Made by a program: the position numbers and the translations under genes. From Zychaea mexicana (lineage: Eukaryota > Mucoromycota > Mucoromycetes > Mucorales > Lichtheimiaceae): 49,018 bases of DNA. The stretch is from contig NW_026516872.1 in the NCBI RefSeq assembly GCF_025766255.1, forward strand, positions 1 to 49,018. Direction: 5' to 3'. The notes under the pieces were generated by a model, which was not told the origin of the DNA, ran no database searches, and worked only from the letters and a program-made list of their open reading frames with translations. Numbering within the stretch: the first letter of the stretch is position 1; the number at the start of each line of letters is the position of its first letter. This document shows positions 45,641 through 49,018 of the stretch, in pieces.

Positions 45641-46889
45641 AAACTTTAGTGTAAATTTTTTTTGAAAAACTGGTTTTTGCTGTTATCTAACCAATTCTGA
45701 TTATTTTCATATAAATAATATACCATCAGATGCAGCTTTTTTTCCTCGTTCCAATAAGTATAAAAGCATATATTTTTATATAGTAAGTCTATAGATGATC
45801 CCAGAGGAACAAATCATAGTATTTATTCTCTCTTATAATAATAAAACATAAATGTTTTTGTTATTTGTCTAAATCTCATTATCCAGCCCCCAACGTTTCG
45901 AAAGTAAGTTTCTCAACCACCCCTATTTTATATTTATGAAATCTTTATATTCATAAAGATTACAAAAATATTTGATGATTACAAATTTCATTAAGAATTA
46001 TAAAATTAAAAAACTATATTTATAAATATAGTTATTAATTTTTAAACTTATTACATTAAAAAATATTATAATTTTTTAATGACCTATAAATATCTTATTA
46101 TCCTTTAACTATAAGTTATATTTCCCATTGCTTATACATTTATGGTATTATAATTTTTAGATATTTAAAGAGCATCTGTAGTAGTATAATGACAGATATA
46201 TATAGTCATTACATCATTTTTATTCTTAATAAACATCCATATTTTCTTTGTTATATCCATAATTTTCATGTTTTATTAACTTTCTTTATAAAATAAAATG
46301 ATTATTATGAAATAAAATCATCATCAAGAAGGCAACTGTTCCATTATGCATGAAAAAACAATATTATATCTATGCTTTCTCCTAACAAACATATAAATTT
46401 AATATAGAATCAGATATCCCTTAATGTAGAGTAAACTTTAAACTATTTATTTTATTTGAAACGAATGAGTATCTGATAAGATATGAGTACTTGATGATAG
46501 AAAATATCAGTAGTTGATAGATAAGACTTCAGTGATAAAAATACTTTAATATACCCAAATTTAGATTGTGACTTTTATTTACAGAATAAATAGGAGCTGA
46601 ATTTGAATTATGTAACATACATTTATAAGGTATAAATACAATATCTTTTTGAGAATTCTTTTTTTTCTTTGGTCTTCCAGTTTCCCTACGAGAAAAAAAT
46701 AAACTGGACCCTTTACACTATTTACATCTACTACATCTACTCTTTCTCCTACCTATATCTAAATACCTTTATTCAAACACTTATACACATATACAACTAT
46801 ATCTCTATACATAAAACAAACTATTACAAGGTATTCTTTTAAAGGAGAGTTAAGTATAAAAGTAAAGGTACTAACTAGTTTATAATAGT
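45641..46889. other. AT-rich spacer of the right arm
   Basis: Mirror of 22878-24127. No gene seen. Confidence 0.5.
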
Positions 46890-48545
46890 ATGCCAATCTA
46901 CAACAACATCCCTACACCTACTGAGCCTTACTTCTTAAGTACTGAGGCCTGTATTCAGTATCTATATAAAGAAGGCATTTTTTACCGTAGTATGAAGTGC
47001 CTTAACTATGACCAAGATATGCCTCTTTCTTAGTCTAGAGGAGCAAATAGCACTTCCCGATGTACTAGCTGTAATTTGGAGTGGACTGTTCGGACTCATT
47101 CCTTTTTTCAACACCGGAATGTACCTCCACATGTTGTCTTACAAATTGGTTTAGAATTGTTAATTATTTCTAGTGCTACTAATATCATTAATAAGACTAA
47201 ACTAACTCGGGAGATAGTTCGCCAGATAAGATATGATTACTTTCAACTAATTATTGAAGATATAGAGAGTATATTCAAAGGTATATATATTTCTCTTTCT
47301 ACTTTGATTATTGTATTTTATAACTAATAATAATATAGGTGAACCAATTAGTGGCCCAGAAATTATTGTAGAGATCGACGAATCGAAGTTTGGCAAAAGA
47401 AAGCCGTCGGCCAATGGTATTAGTAGCCACGTTAAAGGTGTTTGGGTTAGGGGGCAGTAGAACGGACACGAGAAAGACGTATTGTAATGGTGAATATAGA
47501 CCGGCGGAACCGCCCTACATTAGAGCACTTGATCCAAAAGTATATCCTTCCTGGATCAATCATTTACTCTAATAGATAGACAGCCTATAATACCCAACGG
47601 TTAGAGAGGATGGGTTATACCTATCATATGGTGAACCATGAGCTATATTTTGTTATTCCTGGTACATAAATCTATACAACACTATTGAAGGTAACTCTTG
47701 AAAAAAAATATTCTCCTTTTATATAATATCTAAAACTCACTTTTAGGCAATTGGGGTAGGATAAAGCAGCTCATTACCCGGAACTATAGAATTAAAAAGC
47801 TAGTTAAAAAACAGCTTTTTTGCTTCATTTGGCAAAGGCGGTTTGCTGATGATCTATGGAATCATTTTCTCTATGTTATAAGGGAATCATATTTCATAGA
47901 TCCTAGTGATCAGCAGCTACCTTTTGAGGGTAGTACTAATGATGCTATTAGGCTCTTAGAACCTTTCTCTGAAGTACCAGTAGAAGAAGGAGATGATCTA
48001 GACTAAGAGGAGGGTAATATAGACCCCCTTAAACTTGAAGAGGAAAGAGAAGAAGCAGAAGAAGAAGAAGAAGAAGAAGAAGAACAAGATGACGCAGAAG
48101 AAGATCAACAGCAACAAGAACAGCAAAATAGGGCCCTTCTTAATCTGCAAAGACAAAGGGTCCTACAGTATATAGAGCGTCAGGATGAAAGGAGACGGCA
48201 GCAAGAGCAGCAACAACAATAAGAACGCGAGCAACAACAACAACGACGTAGACAGCAACAACGCCAGTCACAACAGCAGTATGAGCAGCAAGAGCAAAGG
48301 CAACAGCAACAACACTTACAGATGCAGCAGCTTTTACAGCAACAACAACAGCAAATAACACAGCTGCAATCGGAATTAGAGCAAAAAGACCAACAGGTCC
48401 AACAGCAGCAACAGCTCTTACAGCAGCAATGGCAGTTGATTTTTAGCTAAATCAGCTATATATACAACAACATCAGCAACAAGCACAACAAGTACAACAA
48501 ATAAGTAATAATAATATTATTACTATTATTAGTGATGAGGATTAA
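46890..48545 (+). pseudogene. Merlin 2 (ISXO2-like) transposase, right copy
   Basis: Starts MPIYNNIPTPTEPYFLSTEA. Order: zinc-ribbon-like region (CLNYDQ, SRCTSCNLEW) with a TAG between; intron about 47281-47338 (GT-AG); first Asp in EIIVEIDESKFGKRK; one-base frameshift after KGVWV; ILPGSIIYSNR followed by TAG; YHMVNHELYFVIPGT then TAA where the left copy has CAA; a one-base deletion near 47675; intron; NWGRIKQLI; acidic run; poly-Gln tail with a TAA in the Gln tract. It shares most lesions with the left copy and has two private ones. The Gln-rich C-terminal tail of ~150 residues is unusual for ISXO2-like transposases. Confidence 0.75.
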
Positions 48546-49018
48546 AATAGTAGTAATGAGGAAGTTAATATAGAAGATTAGCCTTATTTTCCTTCCCTTC
48601 TTCTCTCTTTTGGCTAATGTTCAATATAGGAACCCGGGCACTTTTGAGCGACATGAGTGTCGGAGTTTTTTTAAATTTTGTGTAACGGTAACCCAATATA
48701 TCGCATATGTGTGTACCAAATTTCGCAGTCACAGCTATAAAACTCGCAGAGATATAAACAGGCAACGTATGATATCATATCTTGTAAAATTGATAGTGAT
48801 GGCTACCTCTAAAAAAATAAAAAAGATACTAGCATCTCAATATGAAGACAATGACTACATTTCAGACCAATCTTAAAGCTCTAGCACGTAAGAATAAATG
48901 AATATTATCTACACTGATAAATAATGATACTTGAAGAATGAAAATTCTCAAATCTCAATAATACTTTCAAAATAAACACTTTTCTTTAGCTTCAAAGAGT
49001 GAATAGTACTTGTAAAAG
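48546..49018. other. Non-coding flank beyond Merlin 2, right arm
   Basis: Contains ATATAGGAACCCGGG at about 48626, mirrored at about 21135 and also present at 11974 beyond Merlin 1. A short frame at 48610-48876 has a mirror copy and no known features. No gene called. Confidence 0.45.

Larger units (their letters stand above)
43940..49018. repeat. Inverted duplication, right arm
   Basis: Reverse-complement match to 37305-36222 followed by 24747-20740. It contains R3, the hairpin, a tRNA-like sequence, an AT-rich spacer and Merlin 2. It has no nested insertions, so it records the empty site of the Tc1/mariner-type element. The duplication continues to the last base of the window, so arm length is at least 5.1 kb. 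Confidence 0.9.

Noticed and set aside
1..48545. Reassigned genetic code with UAA/UAG read as Gln
   Set aside because: Many internal TAA/TAG codons fall where Gln fits, but intact genes end in TAA or TAG at the expected place (5692-6681, 31145-33573, 8442), internal TGA codons occur too (85, 5522), and the MULE 1/MULE 2 pair shows the stops are new C-to-T changes.

Overview
This window is eukaryotic, AT-rich, and built almost entirely of DNA transposons nested in one another. Genes carry short GT-AG introns (about 50-110 nt). The mix of PIF/Harbinger, MULE, Merlin (ISXO2-like) and Tc1/mariner elements, with minisatellites between them, suggests an early-diverging fungus of the Mucoromycota type. 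The taxon is inference. I see no rRNA gene, no CRISPR array, no retrotransposon and no convincing host housekeeping gene.

Layout: 1-2032 is the inner part of a PIF/Harbinger element. 2818-3800 is a TTTATTC heptamer satellite. 3970-6880 and 6906-9620 are two complete two-gene Harbinger elements 25 bp apart, with TTA and TAA target duplications. 9982-10398 is an 80-bp minisatellite leading into a dispersed ~0.95 kb repeat (called R3 here) and a fold-back hairpin. 12514-19267 is a Merlin transposase gene cut by a MULE (13047-18403, 10-bp target duplication). 19450-20490 is degenerate satellite.

From about 20740 to the window end lies one large inverted duplication with a MULE (37306-43939) at its centre. 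Each arm carries the R3 repeat, a fold-back hairpin, a tRNA-like sequence and a decayed Merlin gene. The left arm was later broken by an 11.5 kb Tc1/mariner-type element (24748-36219). That element has 225-bp terminal inverted repeats and a TA duplication, and the other arm preserves its empty site. It encodes a DD34E transposase plus three small genes, at least two with helix-turn-helix-like segments. A second MULE (29841-34628, 9-bp duplication) sits in an intron of one of them.

The most novel item is a pair of small AT-rich insertions (37317-38471 and 38540-39390) in the left terminal repeat of the central MULE. Each has a 5-bp target duplication, shares end sequences with the other, and encodes one member of a conserved ~175-aa Cys/His protein family. 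No transposase is visible in either. Their empty sites are preserved in the other repeat.

A second theme is decay. Nearly every in-frame stop in these genes can be explained as a C-to-T (or G-to-A) change at a Gln, Arg or Trp codon. Direct comparison of the two near-identical MULEs confirms three of three. This looks like a RIP-like or methylation-deamination process.
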